A stretch of 64,000 nucleotides of DNA from Desulfuromonadaceae bacterium (GTDB taxonomy: Bacteria > Desulfobacterota > Desulfuromonadia > Geobacterales > Pseudopelobacteraceae), in NCBI GenBank assembly GCA_028687585.1, contig JAQTZV010000008.1, positions 1 through 64,000 of the forward strand, read 5' to 3'. Numbering within the stretch: the first letter of the stretch is position 1; each line of letters starts with the position of its first letter. A program made the position numbers and the translations under genes. Shown in pieces: positions 57,302-64,000 of this stretch. The notes beneath the pieces were generated by a model, which did not search any database, had not been told where the DNA came from, and saw only the letters and a program-made list of their open reading frames with translations.

Positions 57302-57404
57302 ACCACCCCCGGCCCCTCCTGCCAGAAGTAGGCGCTTCAAAGCGAAACAGGAGGGGAGCCGAAAGCTCCCCCTCCTTTCTTTAAGGAGGGGGTTGGAGGG
57401 TGGT
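57302..57404. repeat. Intergenic nested palindromic element
   Basis: ACCACCC (57302-57308) and GGGTGGT (57398-57404) bound three inner stems: CGCTT/AAGCG, GGGGAGC(CGAAA)GCTCCCC and CCCCCTCC(TTTCTTTAA)GGAGGGGG. It sits between the Tim44-like stop and the recB start on the minus strand and may terminate the former. Confidence 0.6.
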
Positions 57405-57414
57405 TGGATTTCAT

Positions 57415-58362
57415 TTATTTTTGATCAATCCTGGTCAATTTCCAGGGGTTGCTGCCGACAGGACGGGTGAAAGTCCAATACTCCTCAAATTTGACCGGAT
57501 CACTCTTGTTGCCGGAAATAAGAGCTCCGGCCTCATCAGTCGTATAATCAAGCAGGTTGGCGTAAATCAGGGTGTTGATATAATCCTGTCCTGCTTCCTG
57601 CCATGCTTCAACGATGTCAACTTTTCGAACGGCTATGTTTTCCAGCCGGTTGATCTGTTTATCCCGGATAAGTTTGTCGAGATCAGACTGAAATATACGG
57701 CGCATTTCATCCGTCAGCAGGCTGTTAACCGGTGCCAGATCACGGTTCATCCAGGCACCCTGAATTTTGAAAAAATTATCCATGACCAGGTCGTTATAAC
57801 GGTTCTCGTCAAATGACTGGTCAAATTGACGGATATGGGACAAGCCGGTTTCGACATCGTCGACTTCCGGCAGGGAGTTCTGGGAGTTCGGGGAAATCGG
57901 AGATACATTTCCACCGTAGTACGGTTCCGGCGCAAAAGAATTTGTGGAACTCTCTTCCCTTTTTTTCTTGATATAGCGATAGATCAGGTAACCAATGCCG
58001 GCAAGCAAAACTATTTCAAACAAACCTATACCGCCACCACCCGCACCGCCGCCCATACCGCTGAATCCAAGGCTTCTGAACAACATACCGCCCAGCAGAC
58101 CGCCGGCGATGCCGCCCGCCATGCTTCTCATGAAGCCGCCAGCGGCCGGTTGTTGATATCCTGGAGATGGCGCACTCTGCTGTGGGCGGTAAGGTGCTGA
58201 TTGCTGAGTCGGGCTGGCGGGGCGAGAGTAACTGCGTGATCCGAAACTACCCATGGAGCGACCACCACCGGCTCTGGCATGAGCTTCAAATTCCATTACT
58301 GTAAGAGAAAGAAACAACATGGCAGCCAGCATTGTGAAAACTTTAAATGTTTGCCTCTTCAT
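57415..58362 (-). CDS. Tim44-like domain membrane protein
   Basis: 315 aa from ATG 58362 with AAGGAG 9 nt upstream. N-terminal hydrophobic signal (MKRQTFKVFTMLAAMLFLSL), Gly/Ser/Pro/Gln-rich low-complexity stretch, a glycine-rich segment with two further hydrophobic spans (GGFMRSMAGGIAGGLLGGMLF; IVLLAGIGYLIYRYIKKKR). The C-terminal 140 residues are a Tim44-like cone fold (MDNFFKIQGAWMNRDLAPVNSLLTDEM, VKFEEYWTFTRPVG). The family role in bacteria is unknown, probably membrane stress or transport. It lies upstream of recB on the same strand. Confidence 0.82.
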   Translation of the reverse strand: MKRQTFKVFTMLAAMLFLSLTVMEFEAHARAGGGRSMGSFGSRSYSRPASPTQQSAPYRPQQSAPSPGYQQPAAGGFMRSMAGGIAGGLLGGMLFRSLGFSGMGGGAGGGGIGLFEIVLLAGIGYLIYRYIKKKREESSTNSFAPEPYYGGNVSPISPNSQNSLPEVDDVETGLSHIRQFDQSFDENRYNDLVMDNFFKIQGAWMNRDLAPVNSLLTDEMRRIFQSDLDKLIRDKQINRLENIAVRKVDIVEAWQEAGQDYINTLIYANLLDYTTDEAGALISGNKSDPVKFEEYWTFTRPVGSNPWKLTRIDQK

Positions 58363-58593
58363 TATGTGCAACTCCTTGCGAATTTTTGGCTGGTTCTGAT
58401 TTAGAAATTGATTGCATTGTGCAGAGAATGTAGTGGCAGAGTACACGAAAATCAAGGCCGGCTGCATAAAAAAAGCAGGCAACAATCATCACTTGACAAA
58501 CGAACGCCGGATGAGGCTTATTTCCAGGGGTTCAAACAACTGAAGCTGGCAGCCTGAAGCTAAAAACTACAACATAACCGGGAGCAAAACATC

Positions 58594-59295
58594 ATGAAAT
58601 ACACGGTAAAACCAGAGGTATTTGAATTGAATCCTGATCTTTGCTTTGGAATTATTGTTGCGAGGGGGGTAGGAAACAGTGCAGCATCAGCTGAAGACAC
58701 TGAACGATTGCGGAACGCCGAACAACATGCCAGAGAAACCATAAAAGAGGAGGAATTAAAAAACCAGCCGGTGATTAACGGGTACAGGTTGGTGATGGAA
58801 AAAGCGGGCATCAATCCGAACAAATTTCAGAATTCCATGGAAGCCATGATGAAGAGAGTCCTGAAAGGCGGGCAGCTTCCAACAATCAACGCACTGGTTG
58901 ATCTGTGCAACGCCATATCTATCGAAAATCAGGTTTCCCTGGGTGGGCATGCCCTTGAAGATATCCATGATGATCTGTCCGTTGGGTTTACCGGGGGGAA
59001 CGAGAAATTCCTCCCTTTTGGAGCGGAAGAATATGAGACGGTCGAAGCAGGTGAGCTGGTATTTACCAGCGGAGACGTGGTTCAGACAAGGAAATGGGTA
59101 TGGAGGCAAAGCGAACTTGGCAAGATGACTCTTGATACGAAGGATGTATTCTTTCAACTGGTGGGCTTTGACGACAGACCTGAGAGTCCTTTGATACACG
59201 CGTTGGATTCGCTGGAAGAGATTCTTCGAACAAAATTCGGAGGTGCCTGGGTGCGATATGTCGTTAAACAGGAGAATAATTGGATAGAATTTTAA
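58594..59295 (+). CDS. B3/B4 domain protein (PheT editing-like)
   Basis: 233 aa. The B3/B4 fold of phenylalanyl-tRNA synthetase beta chains is visible as a free protein: LPTINALVDLCNAISIENQVSLGGHALEDI, with GIIVARGVGN at the start and TKDVFFQLVGFD later. Stand-alone B3/B4 proteins may deacylate mischarged tRNA. A TTGACA lies 100 nt upstream, but its -10 partner is poor. GGAG stands 10 nt before the start. Confidence 0.85.
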   Translation: MKYTVKPEVFELNPDLCFGIIVARGVGNSAASAEDTERLRNAEQHARETIKEEELKNQPVINGYRLVMEKAGINPNKFQNSMEAMMKRVLKGGQLPTINALVDLCNAISIENQVSLGGHALEDIHDDLSVGFTGGNEKFLPFGAEEYETVEAGELVFTSGDVVQTRKWVWRQSELGKMTLDTKDVFFQLVGFDDRPESPLIHALDSLEEILRTKFGGAWVRYVVKQENNWIEF

Positions 59296-59389
59296 ATCTA
59301 TGTAGTTTTCATCATGAAACGTAACACTCCGAAGAGGTATGTTTCAAGGGTCATATTGTTGTCTACCTTTTTTGTTGTAACGTTATTGG

Positions 59390-59418
59390 TTGACGTTCAG
59401 TATTTTTGTTGTTACAAA
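59390..59418 (+). promoter_or_regulatory. Promoter of brnT-brnA
   Basis: TTGACG (59390-59395) and TACAAA (59413-59418) with 17-nt spacing. The expected start (about 59425) falls at or beside the brnT ATG (59426), so the message could be leaderless. TTGTTGTAAC and TTGTTGTTACAA repeats around it may be the operator. Confidence 0.5.
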
Positions 59419-59425
59419 TATAGTT

Positions 59426-59704
59426 ATGAAGATTGAATTCGATCAGAACAAGTCAGACAAGAACTCAGCCGAGCGTGGCTTGCCGTTTGATCGAGCCTCT
59501 GATTTCGGATGGGGTTCCGCTGAAATCACTGTTGATATCCGTAATGATTATCCTGAAACCAGATATATTGCTGTCGGATATCTTGACCGTTGTCTTCATA
59601 TTCTTTGTTTTACTCCGGTTGCCAATGCTGTCCGAGTAATCAGTTTTCGCAAAGCAAACAGAAGGGAAGGTGATAAATATGGCAAACCGCTTACCATTGA
59701 CTGA
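59426..59704 (+). CDS. brnT: BrnT family ribonuclease toxin
   Basis: 92 aa from ATG 59426. BrnT is a RelE-like RNase that halts translation; the partner BrnA neutralises it. Pattern: MKIEFDQNKSDKNSAERGLPFDRAS, a middle with ETRYIAVGYLDR, ILCFTPVANAVRVISFRKANRREGDKY. The closing R-x-I-S-x-R/K-A-x-R-R matches the family. No ribosome site precedes the ATG, in line with leaderless initiation. brnA overlaps its 3' end by 26 nt. Confidence 0.85.
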   Translation: MKIEFDQNKSDKNSAERGLPFDRASDFGWGSAEITVDIRNDYPETRYIAVGYLDRCLHILCFTPVANAVRVISFRKANRREGDKYGKPLTID

Positions 59705-59981
59705 CAAAGATGGAGAAGTACGGGAGCTGACGAAAGAAGACTTCAAACATTTTCGACCAGCTTCCGAGGTTCTTCCGCAATTGTTCAGCAAAGAAGTAGC
59801 CGACGAGATGCTTGCCAAAAAGCCAGGCCGCAAGCTAGGCAGCGGTGTTAAGGAGTCACAAACCGTGCGCTTTGATCGTGACGTTCTCGCCGCTTTCAAG
59901 GCAACGGGGAAGGGCTGGCAGACCCGTATGAATGAAGCACTGCGCGCATATCTAAAAGAGCATCCAATGACGCACGCTTGA
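59679..59981 (+). CDS. brnA: BrnA family antitoxin
   Basis: 100 aa; ATG 59679 has GGGAAGG 8 nt upstream. The sequence ends with a ribbon-helix-helix motif (QTVRFDRDVLAAFKATGKGWQTRMNEALRAYLKEH), the DNA-binding and dimer part that autorepresses the operon. The N-terminal half binds BrnT. The pattern DxDxPPLT-like start is replaced here by NRLPLTDKDG. It overlaps brnT as in other brnTA pairs. Confidence 0.87.
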   Translation: MANRLPLTDKDGEVRELTKEDFKHFRPASEVLPQLFSKEVADEMLAKKPGRKLGSGVKESQTVRFDRDVLAAFKATGKGWQTRMNEALRAYLKEHPMTHA

Positions 59982-60021
59982 TTTACTCTTTTAACACCTT
60001 TTTCCCGCCAGAACGCCTGAA

Positions 60022-60056
60022 GCCAAGATCGGCCGGCTTTTATGGCCGTCTTTGGC
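60022..60056 (+). terminator. Hairpin after brnA
   Basis: GCCAAGA...CGGCC pairs with GGCCGTCTTTGGC around a 9-nt loop, with two internal mismatches. Possible terminator of brnTA; no strong T-run. Confidence 0.4.
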
Positions 60057-60136
60057 GCAGGTTGGCCCTCCGATTTTTCGTCACCGACATTATATTTCGA
60101 TGATCTCACTTAGCTGGATTAGGTCATGTAACAGGG

Positions 60137-60176
60137 ATCAAACAGGGGTCAAACCTATCAAACAGGGGTCAAACCT
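60137..60176. repeat. Two 20-bp tandem repeats
   Basis: ATCAAACAGGGGTCAAACCT occurs twice in a row (60137-60156, 60157-60176). The GGGGTCA core is shared with the 18-bp inverted repeats around the RAYT gene. It lies next to the 3' end of the truncated RAYT copy (minus strand). Confidence 0.8.
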
Positions 60177-60183
60177 ACACTTT

Positions 60184-60655
60184 TTATAGTTTTAGGCTCA
60201 TCCTGACTTTTTCAATCTGGCTCAACATTATTTTATCTCGTTCCAGAACCTGTGCAAATCTGCGGCTTGCCTGTGAGACTGCCGATTCCTTGACACCGAA
60301 CATCTCACCTATCTCCTTAAGTCCTGCGCCGCTATATTTATGGCAAAGATAGATTGTTGCGTTTTTGCTTGTTAGGCCGCCCCCAAAGGTAATCTCCACC
60401 GCTTCAAGAATTGCCTGCAATGATGGTTTAGATATCAGCTTTCTGGCTGAGGATAATTCCCGGTCACCCTGTTTGGCGTCAACATGCTTTTCGGTAATCT
60501 CACAAACAAAGCGTTCACTCCCAAGAATGGTAGAGGCAATCACACCGCCAAACGGGCTTTCATACTCACTGCCAATCAATTCTTCCACAAAACCGCGGTA
60601 TTTTCGAAGCGTTCTTCCCCCTTTCCGAAATAATCAAGTATGCAGGGCCAGGTAA
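60184..60655 (-). pseudogene. Truncated RAYT-type transposase (C-terminal part)
   Basis: The C-terminal 134 codons are open (60184-60588): FGGVIASTILGSERFV, KNATIYLCHKYSGAGLKEIGEMFGVKESAVSQASRRFAQVL. This is the helix-turn-helix tail seen in RAYT proteins with a DnaA-like C-terminus. Upstream, a different frame continues WPCILDYFGKGEERFE up to 60655, then ends. The HUH nuclease half is absent. So a relative of the next gene lost its 5' part and has a frameshift near 60620. Confidence 0.65.
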
Positions 60656-60673
60656 AGGGGTCAGCCCTTGACA
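60656..60673 (-). repeat. REP-like 18-bp repeat, left
   Basis: AGGGGTCAGCCCTTGACA is the exact reverse complement of 61681-61698. It overlaps the stop codon and the last codons (VKG) of the RAYT gene. Confidence 0.85.
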
Positions 60674-61629
60674 CGAGACAAGTGACCCATCAATTTCTCA
60701 ACTACCTCCCGTAGAGCCCCATCTTTAAACATTTCTGCTACATAGCGCTGATAGGTCTTTGCCACGGCAAAACCGCTTATGCCGCCAATAGCCGCACCAA
60801 TTTCCTGATTGGATGCAACAGATAATTTTTTCAACAGATAAATAACAACTTTTCGGATGTCATTCCTTTGCCCGCTAACAGCTACCTCTGGCGTAACGCC
60901 GTAATGTGTGGCTACAATTAACAAAATGTCATCGGTTTCGCAGGGTGAGCGCAACGCTTTTTTGTGTGCAGTTTCAGTTCGCTGAAGTAGCTCATCTTCA
61001 AGTCGGTTCAGTGCTTCCTTGATGAACGGCACGCTCCCCAGGATCATACCGCCGTACACTTTATTCATCGGGCTTTCCTGCTTCTCTCCTAAGGCGCTTT
61101 CGACAAATATCTTATATTTCTGTTTTGCTGTTTTTGAGTCTTTGGAGAGCATTGACAACAGGTCAACCGTACGGACCAGCCCATCACTTTCTCCTGTGTA
61201 GGCAGCATAACTGCTATGGGAATACTCTTCAGGACGTTCCACCATGTTTGCCCTCACCGGGTTCAGATGAAGGTATCTGCTTAATCCAAGGAGATAGCTG
61301 TCCCGGTCAACAAGTATGGCCTTGTACCGACCCTGGAACAGATGGCCGCTTCGTTTCCGCTTGATGTTGATGTAGGTGGTGTATGAACTATTCAGGTAAT
61401 GCATGATCTTGCTCAGATTCTTCTCTGGGGTTTCGATAAGCAGATGATAGTGGTTAGTCATGAGGACATAGCCGTGGAGAATAAAGCCGTACTTGATTTG
61501 CGCGTCGCGGAGATACTCCTTGAATTTCCGGTAATCTGCCTTGGTAAAAAAGATCTTGCCCCGCTCGTTGCCACGGGAAGTTACATGATAAAAAGCGCCT
61601 TCATATTCTATGCGTATCGGTCTCGCCAT
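60661..61629 (-). CDS. REP-associated tyrosine transposase (RAYT, Y1_Tnp)
   Basis: 322 aa from ATG 61629; GGGAAG lies upstream, and another ATG at 61647 would add six residues. Y1 transposase with the HUH motif at H60-Y61-H62 (LMTNHYHLLIE) and candidate nucleophile Y112 in SYLLGLSRYLHLNPVRA. The C-terminal 130 residues have a helix-turn-helix (SNQEIGAAIGGISGFAVAKTYQRYV). These single-strand nucleases move REP palindromes. The gene lies between two 18-bp inverted repeats, the typical RAYT setting, and looks intact. Confidence 0.9.
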   Translation of the reverse strand: MARPIRIEYEGAFYHVTSRGNERGKIFFTKADYRKFKEYLRDAQIKYGFILHGYVLMTNHYHLLIETPEKNLSKIMHYLNSSYTTYINIKRKRSGHLFQGRYKAILVDRDSYLLGLSRYLHLNPVRANMVERPEEYSHSSYAAYTGESDGLVRTVDLLSMLSKDSKTAKQKYKIFVESALGEKQESPMNKVYGGMILGSVPFIKEALNRLEDELLQRTETAHKKALRSPCETDDILLIVATHYGVTPEVAVSGQRNDIRKVVIYLLKKLSVASNQEIGAAIGGISGFAVAKTYQRYVAEMFKDGALREVVEKLMGHLSRVKG

Positions 61630-61680
61630 AACACTTCCCTCATCCAATCAGCACAGGGAGTATACTCTGTAAATGTCGCA

Positions 61681-61698
61681 TGTCAAGGGCTGACCCCT
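61681..61698 (+). repeat. REP-like 18-bp repeat, right
   Basis: TGTCAAGGGCTGACCCCT, the mirror image of the left repeat. It is followed by a 15-bp tandem repeat GACCCCTCCTG.. (61692-61721). Confidence 0.85.
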
Positions 61699-61715
61699 CC
61701 TGCTCCGACCCCTCC

Positions 61716-61850
61716 TGTTCTCCCATACGTTTTCGTCACTCTTTTGCTACCCATCTGTTGCAGGACAATTACGATATCCGCGTCAATCAGAAACTGCTGG
61801 GCCTTCCGGCATGGACCACCAACAGGGCGTTGCTTTTCATGTTGCTGTTT
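61716..61850 (+). pseudogene. Tyrosine recombinase (integrase) C-terminal scrap
   Basis: The frame 61716 onward reads RFRHSFATHLLQDNYDIRVNQKLLG. This matches the box II start of phage/integron-type tyrosine recombinases (HxLRHSFATHLLExGxDIRxxQxLLGH). The final R-Y and the rest are lost. It is a fragment of at most 45 codons. Confidence 0.65.
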
Positions 61851-61872
61851 AAAAATGCTGAAATGCCGTTAT

Positions 61873-62167
61873 TCACGAACAGAAATGATCTTCCGATTGC
61901 TTGCCGGTGATGCTTTCAATCAAAAGTTTCCACACTCTGGTTCCTGCAACATGCGCCGCCGCCATTGGCCATTCGCCTTCCACATACTGCTTCATGATCA
62001 GATTCAGTCCCCTGACCTTGTCAAGATGATCGGTCACTTCCTGAATCCTGCCATGCCCGATGACGCTCTGATATGAAAATCCCCAGTCCCACTCTGCAGA
62101 CGTGGCATTTTTCTATTATCTGAAGGATGGTTTCATAACTATTAATTTCGCAGGATGCACGTCTCAT
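61873..62167 (-). pseudogene. PPOX family (NimA-like) flavoprotein with internal deletion and frameshift
   Basis: AAAGGAG stands 5 nt before ATG 62167. The first frame gives MRRASCEINSYETILQIIEK then CHVCRVGLGIF, the opening of the pyridoxamine 5'-phosphate oxidase-like family. After a frame change it continues SYQSVIGHGRIQEVTDHLDK, GLNLIMKQYVEGEW and VWKLLIESITGK, the family's C-terminal half. The roughly 50 residues between that normally build the flavin-binding barrel (YVVPLNFGY region) are missing. Intact members reduce nitroimidazoles or bind heme/flavin. This copy must be dead. Confidence 0.7.
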
Positions 62168-62204
62168 GCGAATCTCCTTTGCACATTAAATTGGTGGCAG
62201 ACTA

Positions 62205-63095
62205 TTACGCTTCAGATGACAGAAGCGGGGCTTTTGCCTTGACCGGCCAGCAGGTGTGAACGGCCGTAGCGGTGAGGATGATTGCGCCACCTGCAAGGGC
62301 GGGAATACCCGGGTTTTCACCCTGGAGTATCCAGGCCCAGAGCGGGTTGAGAGCCGGTTCAAGGAGGAGGAGCAACCCTGCTTCAATAGCGGTGACCTGT
62401 TTCATTGCCCTGCTGAGCAGCAGAAATACCAGTGCCACACCAAATGTGCCGAGATACATGACCGTCAGCCAGTCTGACGCATGACTCTGCTGTACCGGTA
62501 ATGCCATCGGCAGGGTAATCGCAGAGGCAATGACGCAGCCGAAAGTGACGGCTGCAGATGCCGTATTGCCGGTGCTTTTCCCCGTATGAGCCAGCCAGCG
62601 CAATCCGACGACGGTCACAGCCCAGAACAACCCGCTCACCAGGGCAAACAGGTTTCCCCGCGCCGGGTCGGGTGCGCTGGAAGTCGGCTGATAGCTACCG
62701 AGGAAAAAGAGTGATAACCCAACGGCCAGGGCACCCATGAACAGTGCGTCACGGCGACGCAGCGGTTCTTTAAGCAGCCAGGTGCTTAACAGGACTATGG
62801 TAATGGGGGAGGTGCTCTGAAGAAAGATGGCGTTAGCAGATGTTGTCAACTTGGTTGCGAGTACGAACAGAACCGACGCGCAGGCATAAGCGCCGCCGAC
62901 AGCCACCGTGCGGAAATTGAAGTTGCGAATCACTCCGGGAACAATGAGCAGCAGTACTGTTGCCGCTATGCCGGCGCGAAAACAGGCTACTTGCCAACTG
63001 GAGAAGGAATCGCATGTCTTGATGGCAGCGCCGCTGGTGGACATCAGGAGGGCTGCCAGCATGATCTGGAGACGTGGAGCTGAAAGTAACGGCAT
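62205..63095 (-). CDS. EamA/DMT family transporter
   Basis: About 296 aa with ten hydrophobic helices in two EamA repeats (MLAALLMSTSGAAIKTCDSFSSWQVACFRAGIAATVLLLIV; LEPALNPLWAWILQGENPGIPALAGGAIILTATAVH). DMT carriers export metabolites such as amino acids. The start is set at ATG 63095 because GGAGGG lies 7 nt before it; GTG 63101 and ATG 63098 are neighbours. Its start region overlaps the stop of the MoaD/ThiS gene. Confidence 0.85.
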   Translation of the reverse strand: MPLLSAPRLQIMLAALLMSTSGAAIKTCDSFSSWQVACFRAGIAATVLLLIVPGVIRNFNFRTVAVGGAYACASVLFVLATKLTTSANAIFLQSTSPITIVLLSTWLLKEPLRRRDALFMGALAVGLSLFFLGSYQPTSSAPDPARGNLFALVSGLFWAVTVVGLRWLAHTGKSTGNTASAAVTFGCVIASAITLPMALPVQQSHASDWLTVMYLGTFGVALVFLLLSRAMKQVTAIEAGLLLLLEPALNPLWAWILQGENPGIPALAGGAIILTATAVHTCWPVKAKAPLLSSEA

Positions 63096-63097
63096 CA

Positions 63098-63322
63098 TCA
63101 CCCTCCGGAAACAAGGGGAAACAATGCCACGGTATCCCCATCATGCAGTTCCGTATACTGCACTGCCGGCATTCCGTTCAGCGGTATGACTCCAGGCGGT
63201 TTACCGGTGAAGCCGAGGGTCTGAAGCAGATCGCCGACCGGGCATCCAGCGGGATAGTCCCGTTCAGCCTCTTTAAAACGCCCGACGCGGTAACTGGCAC
63301 ATAGTTTTACGGTAATCTGCAT
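63098..63322 (-). CDS. MoaD/ThiS family sulfur-carrier protein
   Basis: 74 aa, start ATG 63322 (MQITVKLCASYRVGRFKEA). Small beta-grasp protein ending in Gly-Gly (VALFPLVSGG), the C-terminus that is adenylated and thiocarboxylated in molybdopterin or thiamine synthesis. HDGDTVALFP before it is typical. The ribosome site is weak (GGGG). The partner enzyme is not near. Overlaps the DMT gene start, so the two are probably cotranscribed. Confidence 0.83.
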   Translation of the reverse strand: MQITVKLCASYRVGRFKEAERDYPAGCPVGDLLQTLGFTGKPPGVIPLNGMPAVQYTELHDGDTVALFPLVSGG

Positions 63323-63401
63323 ACTGCCCCGGAAATGTATTATTTTTTCCTGGTTGCAGAATGGGAACTGCGACCAGGGAAGCTGCCTGCTCCGGATGTC
63401 G

Positions 63402-63641
63402 TCAGCCCCGGAGTTCCTGCAGTGACCCGTCAATTATCAAATGGATTCCGTATTTATCACAAATTTCACGCAAGCGGGGGAAATACTCGGGCGGTGGTGT
63501 GATGAAACCTCCTTCACCCTGAATCGGTTCGGCAATAATTGCCGCCGTTTTTTCAGCCGCAACGTGGCTGATGAAAAAGTCCTCCAGGTGATCGGCGCAG
63601 GCAGCGTTGCAGGTCGGGTGCGTGAGGCCGAAGCCTGCCGG
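63402..63641 (-). pseudogene. Class III aminotransferase fragment (GabT/ArgD-like)
   Basis: One open frame without a start reads GLTHPTCNAACADHLEDFF, then KTAAIIAEPIQGEGGFITPP, then FPRLREICDKYGIHLIIDG. This is the pre-cofactor segment of 4-aminobutyrate/acetylornithine aminotransferases, where EPIQGEGG and LIADE(VQ) are landmarks. It stops at 63402-63404 directly after the point where the cofactor-binding Asp would come. Both ends are missing, so this is an isolated internal fragment. Confidence 0.72.
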
Positions 63642-63757
63642 TTAAATACCGGTATGCCATAATGGCGAGCGAGATTGCGTCCTCAATGGTCTACAAAAAC
63701 AGCCCGACTGATGGCTATCAGGAGCTGGTTGAAGCCCACTTACGGGAGATGACGTAA
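63641..63757 (+). pseudogene. Short frame with C-terminal-like sequence
   Basis: The plus-strand frame reads VKYRYAIMASEIASSMVY then KNSPTDGYQELVEAHLREMT and stops at 63755-63757. An ATG at 63662 gives 31 codons but no ribosome site precedes it. It has the look of the final part of a larger enzyme. I cannot name it. Its neighbour in the opposite direction is an aminotransferase scrap, so a deletion junction near 63641 is likely. Confidence 0.35.
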
Positions 63758-63796
63758 ACAAATCGGGGCCGGATCAATGATCCGGCCCCGATTTGT
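63758..63796. terminator. 18-bp perfect hairpin terminator
   Basis: ACAAATCGGGGCCGGATC (63758-63775) pairs fully with 63779-63796 around a 3-nt loop. It separates the short plus-strand frame from the minus-strand htpG end and can terminate both. Confidence 0.8.
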
Positions 63797-63828
63797 TATA
63801 AGAGTGTTAATGGGTTAGGTGATAACCG

Positions 63829-64000
63829 TTACTGCACCGCTTTAACCATCAGATCACTTACCAGCCGGGTAAAGCGTAGCGGGTCTTTGATCGTGGACCC
63901 CTCGGTCAACAGTGCCTGATCGTAGAGCAGGTCGGCATAGTCGGCCAGCGCGGCTGCAGAGGCATCTTTCTGGTGGATTGCGGCCATCGCCTTCAAAATT
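63829..64000 (-). CDS. htpG: HtpG (Hsp90) chaperone, C-terminal end
   Basis: The frame runs out of the window at its N-terminal side. The 56 visible codons end [19 protein letters not shown] then [15 protein letters not shown] and stop TAA at 63829-63831. This is the C-terminal dimerisation helix of HtpG, where YxQALLxEGSxxxDP is characteristic. HtpG folds or holds client proteins with ATP. Partial by window edge, not truncated in the genome as far as can be seen. Confidence 0.82.
   Translation of the reverse strand, partial: ILKAMAAIHQKDASAAALADYADLLYDQALLTEGSTIKDPLRFTRLVSDLMVKAVQ

Noticed and set aside
61399..62076. 225-codon plus-strand frame
   Set aside because: It is the antisense of the RAYT gene joined to the PPOX remnant and the recombination repeats; no coherent domain.

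Overview
The window looks like chromosomal DNA of a bacterium of the Geobacter/Pelobacter/Trichlorobacter group (Desulfuromonadota). This is inferred from gene content: selA-selB with tRNA-Sec, a citramalate-type synthase, a LarE-like enzyme, a bacteriohemerythrin, many two-component and c-di-GMP proteins, RAYT-type transposase genes and palindromic intergenic repeats. No marker gene allows a species call.

Layout. 1-4.8 kb is accessory DNA: the 3' end of a group II intron, a winged-helix/TPR regulator, a methyltransferase, an OsmC protein, a 740-base gap with palindromes and a frameshifted lipoprotein. 4.8-11.9 kb is housekeeping: mtaB-MATE on the minus strand, then cimA, a ComEA-like protein, a small zinc-ribbon protein, an SPFH protein and larE. 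11.9-15.5 kb is the selenocysteine locus, selA-selB on the minus strand and selC (tRNA-Sec) on the plus strand. 15.9-22.2 kb is a signalling set: ferritin-like-REC fusion, FapA, SpoIIAA-like protein, hemerythrin and a LytS-type hybrid kinase, with an IS256 transposase remnant before the kinase. 22.4-23.3 kb has a small unknown protein and an SRAP protein.

23.5-41.1 kb is the centrepiece: cheW, cheR-TPR, cheW, mcp, cheA-REC and cheB, which is the gene content of the Pseudomonas Wsp system. The diguanylate cyclase output (WspR) is missing. In its place are four histidine kinases, two single-domain receivers and two HD-GYP proteins in one head-to-tail run. An AGAAACGG-rich inverted repeat occurs four times in the run, twice as in-frame linkers inside CheR and CheA. 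A TAGGGGCG MITE-like element supplies the cheB stop codon.

41.1-50.9 kb is a minus-strand block: a HEAT protein, a protein with a degenerate HD-GYP domain, a TPR/coiled-coil envelope protein, a LysM protein and clpB. 51-53.7 kb holds rsmD, coaD, a DUF1858 protein and a PilZ protein. 53.7-58.4 kb has an isolated recB and a Tim44-like protein. 58.6-64 kb is decaying accessory DNA: a B3/B4 protein, a BrnT/BrnA toxin-antitoxin pair, an intact RAYT gene bounded by 18-bp inverted repeats beside a truncated relative, scraps of an integrase, a NimA-like PPOX protein and a class III aminotransferase, then an EamA transporter, a MoaD/ThiS protein and the C-terminal end of htpG.

How the genes may work together (inference). 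The Wsp-like array senses a membrane or surface signal, methylation by CheR/CheB tunes it, and CheA-REC passes phosphate to a relay that ends in HD-GYP phosphodiesterases, so signalling would lower c-di-GMP. A third, degenerate HD-GYP protein and a PilZ receptor lie within 13 kb.
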